From Spinellus fusiger (taxonomy: Eukaryota; Mucoromycota; Mucoromycetes; Mucorales; Phycomycetaceae), in the NCBI GenBank assembly GCA_025094145.1, contig JALLLS010000044.1, positions 225,064-289,063 on the forward strand: a stretch of 64,000 nucleotides of DNA, read 5' to 3'. The notes beneath the pieces are model-generated. The model worked only from the letters and a program-made list of their open reading frames with translations. It was not told where the DNA came from and made no database searches. Below, piece by piece: positions 43,369 to 55,864 of this stretch. A program made the position numbers and the translations under genes. Within the stretch, counting starts at the first letter, position 1; each line of letters opens with the position of its first letter.

Positions 43369-45281
43369 GAGGTAATAAAAGTAATAAAAGCAATAAATAA
43401 ACAAAAGAGATTATGGCTTGGACAAAAGCTTATTCGGAAAATGAAGGTATTACTGGGGTTTACTTATGACAATGTGTTTATGATTTTCACTACCAGGAGG
43501 TCATTTTTCAATACATTCAAATAAAGTAGTCAGTTCATAAAAAATATCAACAAAAAACAAGTCCAGGTATATGACCTTATGTAGAGAAATATCAAATAGA
43601 TATATTTCATATTGCCTGATGAATGGACTTATTTTATTCATTACTAAATGTCTTTTATTCCACCTATCTTACTGTTTTAGTGGCTTTGATATGGAGTTAT
43701 CGAGTCAAACACTATACCATATTAGAGAAACAAAGCAAGATAATCTACAGACACATTGGTATTGTTCAGAAATGACCAGAAACAAGAGGTGTGTTTGGTA
43801 ATAAAAAGAGTTGTATCTCTCAAAGTTATATACTACAACAATGACAACTACTTATATACTTCTCAGACCATATTAGATTAGTATAATTTATACAATAGCA
43901 ATGTCTCTTGGAATGTGTGGGTTAAATTCTTCAACAATCTCAACCCTATGAGGGATTCATATAGGGTGGATTAAAATAAAAAAATAAAAAAGCCACACTT
44001 GATAGACTCCGTAGTTATCTCTACTTTTTGATAACCACACTGAATCTGAAAATACAAATAGCTTCGATGGGTTTAACTGAATAACAGAGTGAAATAAATG
44101 TTTTATCAAGTGTTAAGAAATAAATAGATCATTACTGCGGCATTATACACTTGGCAGAGTGAGATACTGTTGGGAAATAGGGACAGTGATAGTCCCGGTT
44201 CCATTGAGGACTCACTCTAGTAGACGCTACGTACAACTCTATTAGATAGAGAAATTTACCCCCAAGACATAGGGTAAGTAGGTACATAAGATAGCAACTA
44301 AACTAGACAATTCTATCCTTGACAAATATGCATAGTGTTAAGTACCCATTTTACCTCTGGATGATTAACAATACAAGAATATAGACACTGTTGGGAATAA
44401 ACGAGTCTTGACTCACAGACTAATAAGGAGTCTTATAATGAACCCTCCTATGTGTTATTTTTATTAATGCCAAAAGAAATATAAACAGTCAATAGGCAAC
44501 TAAGCTCTTATTATTATTATTATTATTAAATGAATTGAGCTTATTTTATATTCATATTTTACTAGTTATTTGCTGCTATTGACTATGTGTAGTCTTTAGT
44601 GTAAGCCTGACGTAGATGATAGCCTTTTCTTTTGAACTGTTGTGAACTACGTGTGATAACTATTTACCTTGGGAAAACAGCTTTATGACATACTACCTAG
44701 CCTATAATTTAAGTAAAAGATATTTTATCTAAATAACACTTTATCTTTTTATTCCATTATCATACCAACCACAGATACTATTTACAGTGTAAAGTATATC
44801 CTTTATTCTATTATCATTAACACTTGTTCATATCTATTTATAAATATAAATGCTGATAAAGACATAGAATTGTTCTCTCTGCATCTCAATTGTGAAAAAG
44901 TTCTGTTCTTATCATAATCTCATAGTATTATTTATACGTCAAGTATATCAACATTAAGCACCAAAGATTTGAAATATAAACACACACACACATACAATAT
45001 AAAGCATAGAATATAAAATAGAGAGCATAAAAAGTCTCTCAGCCTTCCTGTAAATAGGGTAGTGGATTCAAATAGCTAAAACTCCAATCCACCTTCCCCT
45101 TGTTTCATGACTTAATTATAATCCACTGATATATTTATATTTATATTTATATTTAAATAAAAAAAATTCATTTATCATTATATATTTGATTCTTATTAGA
45201 AGAATATACACACTAATAATCTATCAATACCATATAGACTTCATAAAGGAGAAGGAAAACAAGGCGGGATAAACACTATTA
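43369..45281. other. Long intergenic stretch, no gene recognised
   Basis: AT-rich sequence with an (ATT)n run near 44510. Two TGTTGGGAA starts at 44168 and 44393 are reminiscent of LTR ends, but no matching CA ends or duplications were found. Confidence 0.4.
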
Positions 45282-46120
45282 TTACAAGGTAATCCCCCAC
45301 TTGCTTACTCGGATGCGTCCAAATACACCAGCAGCAACAAGAAACACAGCAACCCAGTGCAGCCAGATCAAGTGACGAGACCAGAGATTGTTATACATGT
45401 AATCTGCTCTAACACCTAACTGTGCAGTAGTCCATAACAAAATGAGTAAAAAGTACCCAGATACTCTGTGGTACTTCCACAACTGTTTAGCAGCAAACTC
45501 GCTGCCATACAAGTGTCTGAAAAAGGCAATGGTTAAACCAAACAAGACTTGGATCACCATATATACAAATACAAAGGCACCAAGATATCCATGGACACTA
45601 TATAAAAGTAGGTTAGTATCTCTATAGACACCATTTCTTAATGTCTGTGTAGGTTTCACTTACGATGTTAAATGTTCCTTGTTCAAAAGATATTTATTGA
45701 CAAAAATGGCTGTTCCTGCTACAACAAAGGAAAAGGAGGCAATCGACTGAACAATGGCATGGTACTCCAGACCTTTTTCTTTTTCTTCCTGGGTGCTAGT
45801 GGTCTGCAATAATACCACACCTGTAAGACAAGAAAAGAAGAATATGAAGAAGAATATGAATATGAAATGTAAGCAGGGGTCCCATCAAGTGTTATTTCTC
45901 GGCAGATTATATTACCTTCTGTTACAGATACTAGCATGATAACATTAAACAAGGGATGAAGAGTAAAGACATTCAGCGGCAGTCTTACAAGAACAGAAAG
46001 GACAAGGGCAGCAAAAAGAGCCAGACCAGTGTGGGTCAAATAGGCATAAAACTGATCCCCTTTTCTCTTGGATCCCACAAGTGGATAATGGTATACCAAT
46101 GGTGTATTCTCTGTATTCAT
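45282..46120 (-). CDS. Cytochrome b561-domain membrane protein
   Basis: Three exons: 46120-45916, 45820-45664 and 45597-45282, giving 225 residues. Six predicted transmembrane helices carry the His ligands expected for two b-type hemes: TLHPLFNV in TM2, EYHAIVQS in TM3, SVHGYLGAF in TM4 and WKYHRVSGY in TM5. There is no DOMON or ferric-reductase domain, so this is a stand-alone b561 core that would move electrons (usually from ascorbate or another small reductant) across a membrane. A short (TA)n tract ending in TATAAAG lies 20-35 bp upstream of the ATG. Confidence 0.85.
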
Positions 46121-46838
46121 CTTAAAAACAGTGCAAGTATATATATATATATAAAGAAAAAGAAAAAAGAAGAGAAGAGAAGGGAGGGAGAAAGACAAAG
46201 CAGCAGTGCAAGGATCAATACAAGGAAAGAAATAGACAGGTTTCTGGTAACTTCTTCTACTCAAAAGAATAAACTAAGTCACAATTCATCATTTATTCAC
46301 TGACTTGCCTCATTCCACCTCTGCTGTGGATTCATAGGAGAAAAGGGGGATTAGGCAGTGCCAAGATGTCTGGCACTGAATTAAGCTTATTTTCTTGTGC
46401 AATGGCAGTGGAATGTAAGTGCTTACCAAGCCAGGACACAACCCTTTAGAGGGAATCTATCGGATGTTAAATCCAATGAAGACTCAATCTGAAAATAAAA
46501 CTCTTTATTGTTCATTACAAAGAGAGGAAAATAGATAAATCAATAAACGTAGAAACAGAGTACTATAAAGAAGAAGAGATAAGAAAACATAAAAAAAGAG
46601 AGGGAGTGAAGTGTGTGAGATGATATTACACAGTGTAAATTATCAATAAAGAAGAAGAAAGAGAGATGTACCAGGAGGATTCATACGCTACAGTATATAC
46701 ACTTTGAGGATGGGATCTATAGTTATATCTATAGAAGAAAATAATAATAATAAAAAGAAAGAGAAGAAAATAAAAATAAAAAGTACACATGTTCTGATAA
46801 TAACATATGTAAATGTGTTGTTTGGTTGCTTGGAAGAG
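46121..46838. other. Intergenic between b561 and Myb genes
   Basis: Purine-rich stretches around 46140-46200 and 46540-46620; no gene visible. An AATAAA on the minus strand probably serves the Myb/SANT gene. Confidence 0.4.
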
Positions 46839-49014
46839 TTAGGTCTTTGATGACCAAGTGAATTCTTTTGTTGTAGGTGTAGGTGGTGAGAAGTATCCCT
46901 CTGTATGATGATGAACGGCCATTCTTCTCTTGTCTCCACGAGAAAAAGGTAGATAAGCCATGGTGCTGGTGCTGGTACTAGTATTAGTGCTGTTACTAGT
47001 GTTGGTAGTCGTATGAAGAGGGGTGCTGTGGGCTGGCTCACCCTTTAAGTTAAGGGCTTCTCCTGTTGCAGATGTCTGAGAGTGATCAGAAACATGTGAT
47101 AATGGTGAGGAAGCATGAATAGAAGACGGTAGGATGGCACTTGTGGCTGGAGAATAAATATACAAGGGCTTCTCTCTCATCTGCATGTCTTCATTTGAGT
47201 CCAAGAGGGCAGCAATTGAAGGAGAGTGGCGTGCATCGAGGCTTTTGTTCGCAACAGAAGTCTCTGAACCTACTGTGTCTTCGCTAGTAGGATGTAAATA
47301 CAAACCACACCACCGCTGTCTACATTGGTGTAATGTCTTTGTAGGCAATAGAGTGGCTATCTTTTCCCATTGGTTACTACCAAATGTATCCACTGCTTTA
47401 CGAAGGGCAATATCCTCACTAGGAGTCCAGTGAGATATTTCTATGCGTGCCTTTTTATTAGCAAGAGGTGATTCTGTTGCTTGAAGAGGGATCTGTGGTG
47501 GTGTGTTTCTCTGTGTCATTGGATCTATAGATATACATTCAGTAAAGCTAAGACGGGTTACTCGCATTACCGCCTATTTCCTCGTCTATTTGTCTAGGAA
47601 TGACAAGGGATGGCATAGACACAAGTGTATTGGCAGAATCAATGGATCTCTTGGACCTTTTATTGTCCATGTACGTATTATTAGGTATCTTCCAGGCAAC
47701 AAAGGAAGAGGTGGACGTATGGGTGGGTGTCTTATCAGATAGACTCTGAGAATACTTCTCATGGATTGCTGTCTCATTAGACTCAAAATCAGGATTGCTT
47801 AGCATTTGATCTGCTAGTATGCCTAGGCTATCAAGACCAGACATAAAGGGAGAAGGCTGAGAAGTAGGCCGAATCTCACTTCTCATTTTGGGAGAGTATT
47901 GTTGCTGGAAAAGATAAGGAGGTCCCTTATTAAACTGCTTTTGTAAGGTAGGAGAATGGCGCGACACGGGAGATTCATGATAGGTGCGTAGTGTCTCATG
48001 TAAATATTCTAATTCTGCGTCTCTAGCCGTCAGTCTCAGCTCTGTTAGGTGTAGTTTACGTAGCATAAGTCTACGCTCTTCTAACAGTGCCTTTTTATCC
48101 ATGGCTGTATCCTAAGAGAAAAATTAAACAGTGGTTTACAGTGGAAAGATTTTACTTCTGGCAAAAGTTCCATGTGTTCTACTGTGCGTAATATTGATCC
48201 AATGCGCTTCAACTTCTTGGATAATGCATTGATCTCTCTTTGCATCATCTTTATCTCTAATTCATTCCGTACACGAAGCTCATTTTCCTATTCAGTGCAT
48301 ATGAGGTTACCTTTTTATCCTCTGCCTTGGAGTGTTATCTATCACCAACCCACCTTCATACGGTGGACATTGAGCATTGTTTCCAATGTCTTTTCTTTAT
48401 CCTATTAGATCTTGTTGATGAGTTTTTTTCTTCTTCTTCTCTCTCTCTCTCTATAGTAATAACCACTCACACCACCTGTCATCACCTCACCTTTGTTTGT
48501 AGGACATCCTCTTGCTGTACGCTGTTATTCTCTCTCTGGCAGTCTTAGTGCTGGAATCATTCTAAACAGACTGCTTACTAGAGAAGGCGGGACTGAATTG
48601 TCCTCTCCCAAGAGCGGTTGTTGGGAGACATGGTTGCATTGGGACTGACCTACTGATTCAAGGTGCGACCCATTCTGTGGATCTCTCTCTCTCCATGCAC
48701 TATGGGTCACAAGAGAATGCATTGTATAAGGCAGGGGAGATGCTGGTTTACTTTGCGGCTGATCCAGCAGCACCAAGTCAATCTTCCACTTGGCATTTTC
48801 ACCCCAGCGTTCGATCTATAAGACCATTACTATGACTTATGACTTGGACTCCGCTCCCTTTTATGGGCTGCATTAAGTTTACCTGCTCTCTTGCCTGTTG
48901 GAATATCTGGTCGAGATGGTCAATGGAGGAAAATGCCCCCGTACTTCTTAGGGTGCCTAGAGAAGACACTGTGTTGGCGATGGACACACCATCTCCAGGG
49001 CGAGGGTTGTGCAT
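46839..49014 (-). CDS. Coiled-coil protein with C-terminal Myb/SANT domain
   Basis: Seven exons: 49014-48883, 48815-48579, 48535-48491, 48401-48354, 48287-48156, 48111-47571 and 47524-46839, all frame-compatible, giving 606 residues. The exon 2/3 intron is only 43 nt. Exons 3-6 encode a long coiled coil (ENELRVRNELEIKMMQREIN and MDKKALLEERRLMLRKLHL) of about 120 residues. The last exon holds one Myb/SANT repeat (SHWTPSEDIALRKAVDTFG, QWEKIATLLPTKT, QCRQRW). The rest is Ser/Thr-rich and disordered. It is probably a dimeric DNA-binding or chromatin protein. It is divergent from the exonuclease at 49532, with 517 bp between start codons. Confidence 0.82.
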
Positions 49015-49139
49015 CTCGAGAAAGCAATGTTGAGAAAAGCTCTGTACTACCTGGGGCTCTGTAGAGAGAGAAGAACAAGGAACAATGGAGAGAGTAGATA
49101 GCGATAAAAGAGAGAAATAAAAAGTCCCAAATGGCAGTA

Positions 49140-49262
49140 ATAAGTGTTATAGATGCTATACTTGCTATAGTTACTATACGTGCTATAGATGTTATGGGTA
49201 CTGTATGTGCTATAAGTGCTACGGGTGCTATAAGTGCTACGGGTACTATGTGCTCTATGTGT
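49140..49262. repeat. GTGCTATA-type degenerate minisatellite
   Basis: About twelve short repeats of GTGCTAYAR/ACTRTRGGT form lie within the divergent promoter between the Myb/SANT gene and the exonuclease. Confidence 0.6.
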
Positions 49263-49531
49263 TATCTCTGGTACTGACACCAATGGAAGAGAATAAGAAG
49301 AAGAATAAGAAGAAGTAGTAGAAGAAGAAGTAGTAGTAGAAAATCAGAAGAAGAGGAAAAGAGAAAAATGACACTAGAGCGAGAAAGAAGCACTGAGGAA
49401 ATCAGTCTCCTCCCTTTTCCAAAAAAGAAAGGCGCGTTCTCTGCTCCTAAATGAGAATGTTGGCCAACAGAGCTATATGACGTCATGTATACCTTTATTG
49501 GCTTCTTTGTTGTTCCCCATCTCTCTTTACC

Positions 49532-52500
49532 ATGGAGCAATCCAATGATATCCTAGAAACTAGATTGTCTGCTCAAGCATACTGGAAGTCGGCCATTTCA
49601 GTATGCGAGGCAGCACTAAGCCTACTATCTACTTACGAAGGAAGGGGGTTTGATCTAGTAGATAATACAACACTACCACTGCGACAGCTCTTAGGCAAAG
49701 GAAGGAACTTCAATGAAATGAGAGTATACAAACCTCCTGTAGACGCGCCAAAGCAACAAAAGAAGACACGAAAGCATGCTGTGCCTGAGAAAGACTATGC
49801 TATCAACTGGACACTCATTGACAGCAGTACTGTTCACGTTAAACTATCCAATAACAGTACCATTGAATGTATTACTATATCAACTGAGGTGCAGCTTGCT
49901 TCTATTATTCATGAAATAGAACAAAGCAAGTGCATTGCTCTTGATTGCGAATTTCTGGGTGTTAAGAATAGTCTTCCTGAGCTAAAACTACTGCAAATTG
50001 CCGTGTCAAAAACGCGTGGGTATGCTATTATGGTAGAAAGAATCGGGCTGGGCATAGCCACAAGCTATCTCAAGCCTGTCCTGGTAAACAGAGATCTGAA
50101 CTTTGTGGGATGGGCATTTCGTGCAGATGCTCAAGCCATGGAGACTGCCTTCAAGGGTCTTGTCTTGGAGCCTATCCTTGATCTTCAGGCTAAGTTAAAA
50201 TCCATAGCAGTAGAGCAGCTTAGTTTAGCCAATGCCATGATGCGTTTTGCAAAAGAGTGGGAAGGATATGAAGAGTTTCAAAAGGCAAAGCAGTTGGGAG
50301 ACACGTTTCATTATACTGGTAGCCATTGTATTTGGACAGAGTACCCTCTTTCTCCAGAAGCAATTGTTTATTCTGTGTTTGATGTTGTGAGTTTGGTGGC
50401 ACTGTATGAAATCACTGAGTCCGTACCAACAGAAAAGAAACACTTTTGGCCTTTTACTATTCTTTCTGAAAGTAATCGTAAAGCAGTAGATCGATGGGAG
50501 AGAGACCGTGCTATGTCTCTTTACAATGCAAAGAAAGACTCTGTTACTTTAACGACAAAAGCCTCTCCTACTGAGCAACCTACTGAGCCATCCAGTCAAC
50601 AACCTACCGAACCATCCACTGAACCATCCACTGAACCATCTACTGAACCATCTACTGAACCATCCACTGAACCATCCACTGAACCATCCACTGAACCATC
50701 CACTGAACCATCCTATCAACCACAAAGAGAACAACCAAAGGAGCAGACCAAGGAACCATATAAAGAAAAGTCTACTGAGCAATTGAATAACAAAAACACC
50801 ACACTAGCAGTTAATTCCAGTACAAGAAACAGAATCGAAAAAGAAAAGGCAGACCTCGCCAGTCAGTTCCAGTCCGATATCGAAGCAGCACAGAGATTAA
50901 TGGTTGAGAATCGTAAAAACTCCACCACAAGAATAAGTCCATCTAAAGGTGACACACACACTCCATTGAGACCAGCACAACATTCAGACCCACGCATTGT
51001 GTCTACAGAAGAATCTGATTATAAGGACTTTGAACTATCAAGTCAATCAATGTCAGAACCCCATTTCGCTGAGGACATTTATGAACCACATAAGAAAACT
51101 AAGAGTCTTCCTGTTCAGCCTGGTAACTGGGGGGTACCAGAAACAAGCAAAGAACCGGGATCATTCATGGGCCAATCAGTTAAATGGGGAGAGTCTGAAT
51201 CAAAAGGAGATCAATGGAGATCTCCAAGCCAAAACAATACTCGAGAAGAATCCAGATCAAGTGGAAACCAATGGAGAGAGCCTAAATCAAAGGGAAATCA
51301 ATGGGGATCTCCAAAACAAAACAACACCCGAGAAGAGTTCAAATCAAGTGAACATCAGTGGGGATCTTTGGCTCGGAAAAATAACAGAGGAGATCATGAA
51401 TCAAGGAATCAACAAGGATCTTTCACACCTCAAACTGTAGGATGGGGAGAACATGAATCAAAAGGAAATCAATGGACATCCCTGTGTCAGACAAACAACA
51501 GAGACCATGAACCAAAGAGCCAACAAGGATCTCTTACAACTCAGACTACAAGATGGGGAGAACCTGAAGCATGGAAGCAGAAGATACCCTCCACGAGGCC
51601 AGCTAATACTTCACCCATAGCTAATATTAGATTACCTATCGATACAAAGTCATTTTCTCCTCCTAACCATCAATCAAGAACCTACAACCAGTCTAATTTT
51701 CAATCTCATAACAAACAACAAAGCTATTCAAAATCTCACAACCAATTCAACTATGACGCTCAAACAGCTTCTTCACGCTCAAACGCTACTCCTTCATCTA
51801 CTACCATCTCCAAGCAAGAGACTGTTTCTTCTACACCTGAAAATAGACCTATTGCAGATGCCAAGACCAACCCACAAACATCAACAGAGAATATTCCTGA
51901 CTCTATAAAAGTGAAACAATCCATCACCAGTAATATGAATACCAACCCCACTGCTTTCTATCCAGGCGTCAAAGGTTCATTTGTATGGTCAGAGCCAGCA
52001 AAAGGAGAAATGGGCATGGAAAAGTGGGAGACACTTGTAAACGAATCCCGTGATACCTGGGGAAAAGGAAATGACATGGAATCAAACATTAAAGTGTATG
52101 ATAACAAGAACGATGATGCTGCTGCTCTACAACTACGCCCCAAGATTGATTCTATTTCTTTTAATACGGTGCTCACAAATACCCCAGGAAGTAATCAGTG
52201 GACAGAAGAGAAAGACGACTGGGATAAAGTACAAATTAGACCCAATACAATGCAAATGCCATTGAAAGGTGGACCCAAAATTAAGTACAAATCAAGAGGA
52301 CCCAGATGCATTAATCCTTATGATGTGGATGGTGGTGCTTCTGATGATGATACTGGAGACGATTCTGATGGTGACCCTATTAGCTATATCAATAAAGGCT
52401 CTATTCCTGGGAAAGCAAGCAATGGTGAAGAAGACCTCCCTAAGATAAACAGTGGAGACGATGGTTATATTGGTGATTATTACTTAGACAGTGGAAACTA

Positions 52501-53158
52501 TCTTCAACAGCATAAGATTCATAAGCTTACACAACTCAGTCAAATATCCACAACATTAAGTGATCCTGGACAAAGGCTTTCTATTGCTATCACTTACCAT
52601 TCTCATGGCTTGCGTGGACGACGAACAGAGAGCGATGTCACTTTGTTAAAGGCCTTTCAAATTCATTTCCCTAGTGGCAACACATATACTGTGCTTGTGG
52701 ATCCCCTTGCTCAAAACATACGGTCTAATAAGTCTAATACACTGTATTACTTGTTAACACACCCCAAGATTCACAGAGTGACATGGGGAATAGGATTCAT
52801 AGCCAATAGCATTGAAGAGTGTTTGGGGATTCGATTTGGAAGTGCCTTGGATTTGTCATTGAAACTGGGGCACACGGAAAAGTCGTCAATCACCTTTGCT
52901 CAGTGTGCAGACAAATATCTTAAAGATTGGCCAAATCTTCAACAATTTAAAAATGCAAAGCAACAGTTTGATCAGGCTAGCAACAAGAATTTCTCTAGCA
53001 GTCTTTGGGATAAGCCTCGTCTACCAAGCTTAGTGCTGGATTACAGTAGTTTACAATGTGCTGCGGTTTATGAAATGTACCAGGTTCCTGCTGTACAGGC
53101 TATTCCTGACACAAGGGCCTACATGTATCCCGACTACTTGTCAGAGCAGATTATTTAA
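49532..53158 (+). CDS. DEDD 3'-5' exonuclease with W/G-rich linker
   Basis: A single-exon ORF of 1208 residues. The N-terminal RNase D/WRN-like exonuclease domain (about 120-295) has an intact catalytic set: Asp138 and Glu140 (ALDCEF), Asp199 (FRADAQ), Tyr280 and Asp284 (YSVFD). Nine TEPS repeats follow (about 359-394). Residues 530-685 contain ten tryptophans, mostly as WG, GW or QWG/QWR in Ser/Gly/Asn/Glu-rich context, and about five more continue to 910. An acidic stretch lies near 940-955. The C-terminal 1015-1208 looks like a second exonuclease fold lacking the acidic residues (YSSLQ in place of YxxxD). W/G arrays are known Argonaute-binding hooks, and Argonaute-linked DEDD exonucleases (QIP, MUT-7, Nibbler) exist, so a small-RNA role is plausible but inferred. 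Confidence 0.88.
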   Translation: MEQSNDILETRLSAQAYWKSAISVCEAALSLLSTYEGRGFDLVDNTTLPLRQLLGKGRNFNEMRVYKPPVDAPKQQKKTRKHAVPEKDYAINWTLIDSSTVHVKLSNNSTIECITISTEVQLASIIHEIEQSKCIALDCEFLGVKNSLPELKLLQIAVSKTRGYAIMVERIGLGIATSYLKPVLVNRDLNFVGWAFRADAQAMETAFKGLVLEPILDLQAKLKSIAVEQLSLANAMMRFAKEWEGYEEFQKAKQLGDTFHYTGSHCIWTEYPLSPEAIVYSVFDVVSLVALYEITESVPTEKKHFWPFTILSESNRKAVDRWERDRAMSLYNAKKDSVTLTTKASPTEQPTEPSSQQPTEPSTEPSTEPSTEPSTEPSTEPSTEPSTEPSTEPSYQPQREQPKEQTKEPYKEKSTEQLNNKNTTLAVNSSTRNRIEKEKADLASQFQSDIEAAQRLMVENRKNSTTRISPSKGDTHTPLRPAQHSDPRIVSTEESDYKDFELSSQSMSEPHFAEDIYEPHKKTKSLPVQPGNWGVPETSKEPGSFMGQSVKWGESESKGDQWRSPSQNNTREESRSSGNQWREPKSKGNQWGSPKQNNTREEFKSSEHQWGSLARKNNRGDHESRNQQGSFTPQTVGWGEHESKGNQWTSLCQTNNRDHEPKSQQGSLTTQTTRWGEPEAWKQKIPSTRPANTSPIANIRLPIDTKSFSPPNHQSRTYNQSNFQSHNKQQSYSKSHNQFNYDAQTASSRSNATPSSTTISKQETVSSTPENRPIADAKTNPQTSTENIPDSIKVKQSITSNMNTNPTAFYPGVKGSFVWSEPAKGEMGMEKWETLVNESRDTWGKGNDMESNIKVYDNKNDDAAALQLRPKIDSISFNTVLTNTPGSNQWTEEKDDWDKVQIRPNTMQMPLKGGPKIKYKSRGPRCINPYDVDGGASDDDTGDDSDGDPISYINKGSIPGKASNGEEDLPKINSGDDGYIGDYYLDSGNYLQQHKIHKLTQLSQISTTLSDPGQRLSIAITYHSHGLRGRRTESDVTLLKAFQIHFPSGNTYTVLVDPLAQNIRSNKSNTLYYLLTHPKIHRVTWGIGFIANSIEECLGIRFGSALDLSLKLGHTEKSSITFAQCADKYLKDWPNLQQFKNAKQQFDQASNKNFSSSLWDKPRLPSLVLDYSSLQCAAVYEMYQVPAVQAIPDTRAYMYPDYLSEQII

Positions 53159-53469
53159 TCATGTTGAATTTCTACTTTGTTATTTTCCCTTTCTTTCTCT
53201 TTTCTCTTTTCCCTTTTCTTTCCTCTGTTCCTTATATTTTTCTTTCTTAAAAAATATTTTTGTTGCTTAATACGTTTGGTCACGTGTAATTATGCATGTT
53301 TTGTTATTTACCTCTCATGACTTTTAACTATTACACAAAGTAAAATATAAATATATTCAAAAGCATTCACAGCTGTATCTGTGATAAGTAAATAATAATA
53401 AAATCTGTCAAAACTATTTTGAAAAAAGAAAAAGAAAAAAGTTTCAACAGAAATAGATTGATTATATTA
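53159..53469. other. 3' region of the exonuclease gene
   Basis: Pyrimidine-rich for about 80 bp after the stop, then AT-rich; no gene. Confidence 0.4.
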
Positions 53470-53685
53470 TTACAAATATGGAAGTATTTGATCCCTGGCA
53501 TATTAATATGCTAGAAATCTCTTCCTATGTTTTTGGAAGAGATTTCTACTGTAATTCTACATAGACTAATGTAGCAGATAGAAAATGCATATAAGCTATC
53601 AATCTATTAGATAGAAGAAAGCTTTGCGAAATATATTTCTTATATTACAAACACACCTTTTGTTTCTGATTTTTTGAACAATATA
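53470..53685. repeat. Dispersed ~200-bp repeat, copy 2
   Basis: Second copy of the repeat at 39240. It contains an inverted pair AGAAATCTCTTCC / GGAAGAGATTTCT (about 53512-53549) able to form a 13-bp stem; copy 1 lacks the left arm of that stem. Confidence 0.65.
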
Positions 53686-53931
53686 TTAAATAGACTATTA
53701 GGATCTATACATACTTTATTTCAAATAATTAACTTTTTAGTAGTAATAACTATTTTACTAATACAGCCACACTCATTTGAATTTAATATCTTTGAAAATA
53801 AATTTCAGGACGAAATAGATAGGCCATGTTCAACATAAAATAAAACATTTTACATTTGATTTAGAAGCTTCAGACTTAGGCATACCAAGTCTTAATATCT
53901 CTATTTATCGAAAAATATAATAATAATACAG

Positions 53932-54830
53932 TTAATATTTTGTACGGCCTCCTTTGGCATCAATGACAGCCTGGCATCTATCTGTCATACTCAGAACTCA
54001 TCGTTGTGCAAGTTCAACACCAACCCTCTCCCACTCCTCTGCAATTAGAGCCTTCAAACTTTCAATATTGGTAATAGATACCCTTATTTCTTCAATTCAT
54101 ATTTCCAAGGCGTATCAGACATGTTCAATTGAGTTCAAGTCAGGGCTTTGTGTGGGCTAGTAATCAAAGCCCCTAATCTGATGTGTTTCTTTTTATCATC
54201 TAGCATAGGCCCCAGTATGACAGCTAGCACTCTTTTATTGTAACAGAAACTCACTGTTATCTTTATGATACAATTCCATAAACCAAGGATGGAACTCACT
54301 AGCCAAAATCTTGATATATTCGTCTTGTTTTACAGTGCCATCAACAAAGACTAGTGGGCCAAATCTGCCCGCCCAAAGACAGCTCCAAAGCATGACCCCT
54401 CCGCCACCAAACTTTGTTGTTGGAACACTATGATTAGGATCATACCTTTTTCCAACTTTTCTGATGACACGGGCACTTCTATCGTTCCCTTTCACGGTGT
54501 GCCTGGACTCATGAGACCAGACGACGCCTTTCCACTGGTCGTTCGTCCAATTGAAATATTCCTTAGCCTAAGAAAGTAATTTCTCTTTGTGTTTTTCAGT
54601 CAAGGCTTGCTTGTGATCTACAGAAAAAGATCCGAACCCTAGCTGATTACAGTAGCTGATAAGGGTGTTTCTACATACATACACCTCAAACTTCGGTATT
54701 CCCAATTTCAGTTGATTGTATGAGGCAAATAGACCCTTTCTAATGACCTTTTCCAGGTGTCTGAGGTCCCTCTCAATCACTTTTTAGGGGTTTCTGTGAC
54801 TCCAAATTTCTTTTGATACAAAGAGATGCA
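53932..54830 (-). pseudogene. Decayed Tc1 transposase, first catalytic Asp lost
   Basis: Same family as 40190-41344. The minus strand reads from the paired-like domain (NQLGFGSFSVDHK) through VVWSHESRH, where His replaces the first catalytic Asp, then KFGGGGVMLW, a stop after EFLLQ, SASCHTGAYAR with stops, and a C terminus GGRTKY. At least five in-frame stops. The possible element end near 53765 reads ACAGCCACACTCATTTG. Confidence 0.85.
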
Positions 54831-55299
54831 AAGAAAATGATCACTAAAAAGCCATATAAAGAGCTGGATATAAGTCTGTTTTTAATGAATGAGACGTGAG
54901 AGGATTTTCACATGAATTGATGAGGGATTTGTCTTGAATGATTGTACAGCTTTAAAGATAAATGACCATACAAGTATTTCTACACACTTGGAAAAATGAT
55001 AAAGTATAGCCTATTTTTTTACAGGGCAATAAAGATAAATTGAGATCTGTCATCTGGTATGATAATTTAAATTAATAGTTGATGAGCACCAACAGCCATA
55101 TCAGTAACATGGGAAAAGAAAGACCAGATGTCATCCTTGTGCATGGGCCGTGTTAATCTACTCTATATTGATCGAATTTTTAATATGAAACACCTTTTTT
55201 TGCATTAATAAATGGCAAAGAAGAGTAATACAAATATACAACAGAGATGTAAACACTTGTCACAAATAAAGAAAGAAGACCTGTTTCCAAATAATTTTG
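54831..55299. other. Intergenic between two Tc1 relics
   Basis: No gene recognised. Confidence 0.4.
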
Positions 55300-55780
55300 T
55301 TGATGGTGTAATAGTGTGAGGTATTTTTTTTTCTGGTGAAGGTATTGGAGGATTGGTGTATGTGAAGGAAAGTACTGACAGCAAGAGATAAATAATAGTC
55401 TTAAAGGAGTGTTACTGCCCAAAACTTGATATCCCCAATGCATTAAATTTAGATATTGACTATTTTCTTCACAAGGACAACTTCATCCGCCATAAAAGCA
55501 AATAATCTAAGAGATAGGAAAAAAAAAGAAGAGTATCATTACTATGGAGGGATGGACCTCACAAATCCCTACTTTGGACTCTATAAATGCTCTATGGGAG
55601 AAACCTGACGCTTCAATTAGTAATAGAATGCCATATAGAATTATTCTCTCAGATTTTGAGGCTGTTTTGTTGGAATAATGGGGAAATATTCCCAAGGGCA
55701 CCACAGACAGCCTCATTTTGAGCATTCATCGGATATATAGCACTGATATAGATACAAAAGATGTTCACACCAGATATTGA
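55300..55780 (+). pseudogene. Decayed relative of the intact Tc1 transposase
   Basis: Translation in broken frames matches the 12529 transposase from FFSGEGIGGLVYV through a degenerate DNFIRHKSK (second Asp motif) to TMEGWTSQIPTLDSINALW (the Glu position reads Asn) and a C terminus DVHTRY-stop. The 3' flank is also related, running into the left palindrome arm at 55865. Confidence 0.78.
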
Positions 55781-55864
55781 GGGTTTTCATTCAATAAACC
55801 TGTATTAGTTATCCTATTGAGTATCTCTATATATTGTTTAATTTCTAAGTCTATACTATGTCTT

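Noticed and set aside
43366..43404. N-terminal extension of the poly-HTH protein rich in Phe and Tyr
   Set aside because: It starts at TTG; the first ATG is at 43368 and begins a sensible Lys-rich head.
44165..44460. Possible LTR starts TGTTGGGAA at 44168 and 44393
   Set aside because: No matching CA ends, inverted ends or target duplications could be found.
50607..50716. TEPS repeat as an inserted element
   Set aside because: It is an in-frame 12-nt coding repeat within the exonuclease linker, with no flanking duplication.
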